Positions 29,743 through 30,810 of a stretch of DNA of 30,810 nt are shown piece by piece; the stretch's first letter is position 1; each line of letters starts with the position of its first letter. Location of the stretch: the NCBI GenBank assembly GCA_051649785.1, contig JBOFHT010000102.1, positions 1-30,810 on the forward strand, written 5' to 3'. The DNA is from JBOFHT01 sp051649785 (GTDB lineage: Archaea > Methanobacteriota > Methanobacteria > Methanobacteriales > Methanobacteriaceae). The notes under the pieces are model-generated. The model was not told where the DNA came from and did no database searches. It saw only the letters and a list, made by a program, of their open reading frames with translations. A program made the translations under genes and the position numbers.

Positions 29743-30810
29743 ATGAAAATACTAGTTGTTCAAGAATCAGACTGGCTTAAGCGTAACCCTCATCAACAAC
29801 ATCACTTAATGGATAGACTTTCTATTCGAGGCCATGAAATTCGTGTAATTGATTATCCGATTGATTGGAATAATAAAAAGCTTGATGAAAAAGAAAGAGC
29901 TGAAATTAATGGTTCAAATACAAATTCATTATTTTATGGTAAAAAAACATATACAAATATTCATAAAATCAACAAAAAAGCTAATATTGATGTTATTCGC
30001 CCTAATTTTATTAAGTTGCCTGTTTTAAACTATATATCTCTTGCTTATTATCATAAAAGAGAAATTAATAAGCAAATTAAAGAATTTAAACCGGATGTTA
30101 TTGTTTCACTTGGACTTATGAATGCTATGATTGCATCTAATGCCGCTAAAAAGAATAATATTCCTCATGTCTATTATCTTATTGATGTTCTTTATAGTTT
30201 GATTCCCGAAAAGTCTCTTCAGTCTTTTGGTAAGAAAGTTAATGAAAAAGCAATAAGTAACTCTGACCTTGTAATAACCATTAATCAAAAATTAAAAGAA
30301 CTTGCTATTAAACTTGGTGCAAATTCAGAAAGTACTATAATTATTGATGCTGGTATTGACCTTGATGAGTTTAATCCAAAACTTGATGATTCGAACATAC
30401 GATATGAATATAACATAGCTAAAGATGACCAAGTTCTCTTTTTTATGGGTTGGATTTATACTTTTTCAGGAATGGTTGAATTAGCTAGAACATTAGGTAA
30501 AGCTAAAAAAGCAAGAACTGAAAATCTAGAAAATATTGATAATATAGATAATGAAAATAATGATTACTCAAAGTTAAAGCTACTTATTGTTGGAGATGGG
30601 GATGATTATCAAAATCTTAAAAATATTCAAGAGGAATATGGTATTCATGACCAATTAATTCTTACAGGAAAACAACCATATGAAAGAATTCCTGAGTTTT
30701 TAGCTGCTGCTGACTTTTGCTTACTTCCAGCACATAAAGATGAAGAAATTATGCAAGATATTGTACCAATCAAACTTTACGAATACCTAGCTATGGAAAA
30801 AGTAGTAATA
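29743..30810 (+). CDS. Glycosyltransferase, GT4-like (GT-B), 3' end outside the window
   Basis: 356 codons are open from ATG 29743 to the window edge with GGTG 7 nt upstream. Start: MKILVVQESDWLKRNPHQQHH, an N-terminal GT-B Rossmann half with GHEIRVIDYP. Middle: PDVIVSLGLMNAMIASNAAK and IPHVYYLIDVLYS, and DAGIDLDEFNP, typical of the linker of GT4 enzymes. C-terminal half: LFFMGWIYTFSGMVELA, LLIVGDGDD, LILTGKQPYERIPEFLAAADF and the donor-binding acidic region ending KLYEYLAMEKVV. It transfers a sugar from a nucleotide donor, probably onto a lipid or surface glycan. A short Asn/Asp/Glu-rich loop (ENIDNIDNENNDY) sits before the C-terminal domain. Confidence 0.88.
   Translation, partial: MKILVVQESDWLKRNPHQQHHLMDRLSIRGHEIRVIDYPIDWNNKKLDEKERAEINGSNTNSLFYGKKTYTNIHKINKKANIDVIRPNFIKLPVLNYISLAYYHKREINKQIKEFKPDVIVSLGLMNAMIASNAAKKNNIPHVYYLIDVLYSLIPEKSLQSFGKKVNEKAISNSDLVITINQKLKELAIKLGANSESTIIIDAGIDLDEFNPKLDDSNIRYEYNIAKDDQVLFFMGWIYTFSGMVELARTLGKAKKARTENLENIDNIDNENNDYSKLKLLIVGDGDDYQNLKNIQEEYGIHDQLILTGKQPYERIPEFLAAADFCLLPAHKDEEIMQDIVPIKLYEYLAMEKVVI

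Noticed and set aside
1..30810. Search for tRNA, rRNA and other structured RNA genes
   Set aside because: Structural RNA genes in AT-rich methanogens stand out as GC-rich islands; none was seen in any spacer.

Overview
The window reads as chromosomal DNA of a hydrogenotrophic methanogen of the Methanobacteriales, most likely a Methanobrevibacter-type organism. The reasons are very AT-rich DNA, spacers rich in A/T repeats, Shine-Dalgarno sites of the GGTGAT/GGAGG type, and above all a complete eha gene cluster (energy-converting [NiFe] hydrogenase A). The genus is an inference from gene content and composition, not from a marker gene.

Layout. Positions 1-1900 (minus strand) hold a truncated N-terminus, possibly of a transposase, and two toxin-antitoxin-like pairs built on PIN-domain proteins. 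The first pair's antitoxin appears to be frameshifted. Positions 2134-4336 (plus) hold aroA (EPSP synthase), whose 3' end is present twice, and an endonuclease III gene. Positions 4858-6693 hold a MacB/LolD-type ABC permease and ATPase. Positions 6865-9534 (minus) hold a polysaccharide flippase and a UDP-sugar epimerase-like SDR.

Positions 9869-22791 (plus) are 18 consecutive genes matching ehaA to ehaR in order: small membrane proteins, the NuoL-like EhaH, the NuoH-like EhaJ, the hydrogenase small and large subunits EhaN and EhaO, a 6[4Fe-4S] and a 10[4Fe-4S] polyferredoxin (EhaP, EhaQ), and the HAD-like EhaR. The cluster continues with a formyltransferase (Ftr) paralogue, a PfkB-family kinase, a third polyferredoxin with six clusters and a CBS-domain protein. 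An M42 aminopeptidase, a second SDR epimerase, a small membrane protein and a glycosyltransferase cut off by the window end follow.

How they work together. Eha is known to use the ion gradient to drive reduction of low-potential ferredoxin with H2, replenishing the CO2-to-formylmethanofuran step of methanogenesis. EhaN and EhaO carry the [NiFe] site and proximal cluster, the membrane subunits couple to ion flow, and the polyferredoxins supply 22 predicted [4Fe-4S] clusters for electron transfer. The HAD protein, Ftr paralogue and PfkB kinase are hydrophilic companions with no electron-transfer motif.

The main oddities are: Asn-rich, microsatellite-like tails and insertions in several otherwise conserved genes, including a pure (ACT)9 run in the Ftr paralogue; related Asn-coding arrays in three spacers; many short direct duplications in spacers, including a perfect 29-bp repeat with a TATA-like core upstream of ehaR; an ehaQ that seems to start at a non-standard codon; and the duplicated aroA 3' end.
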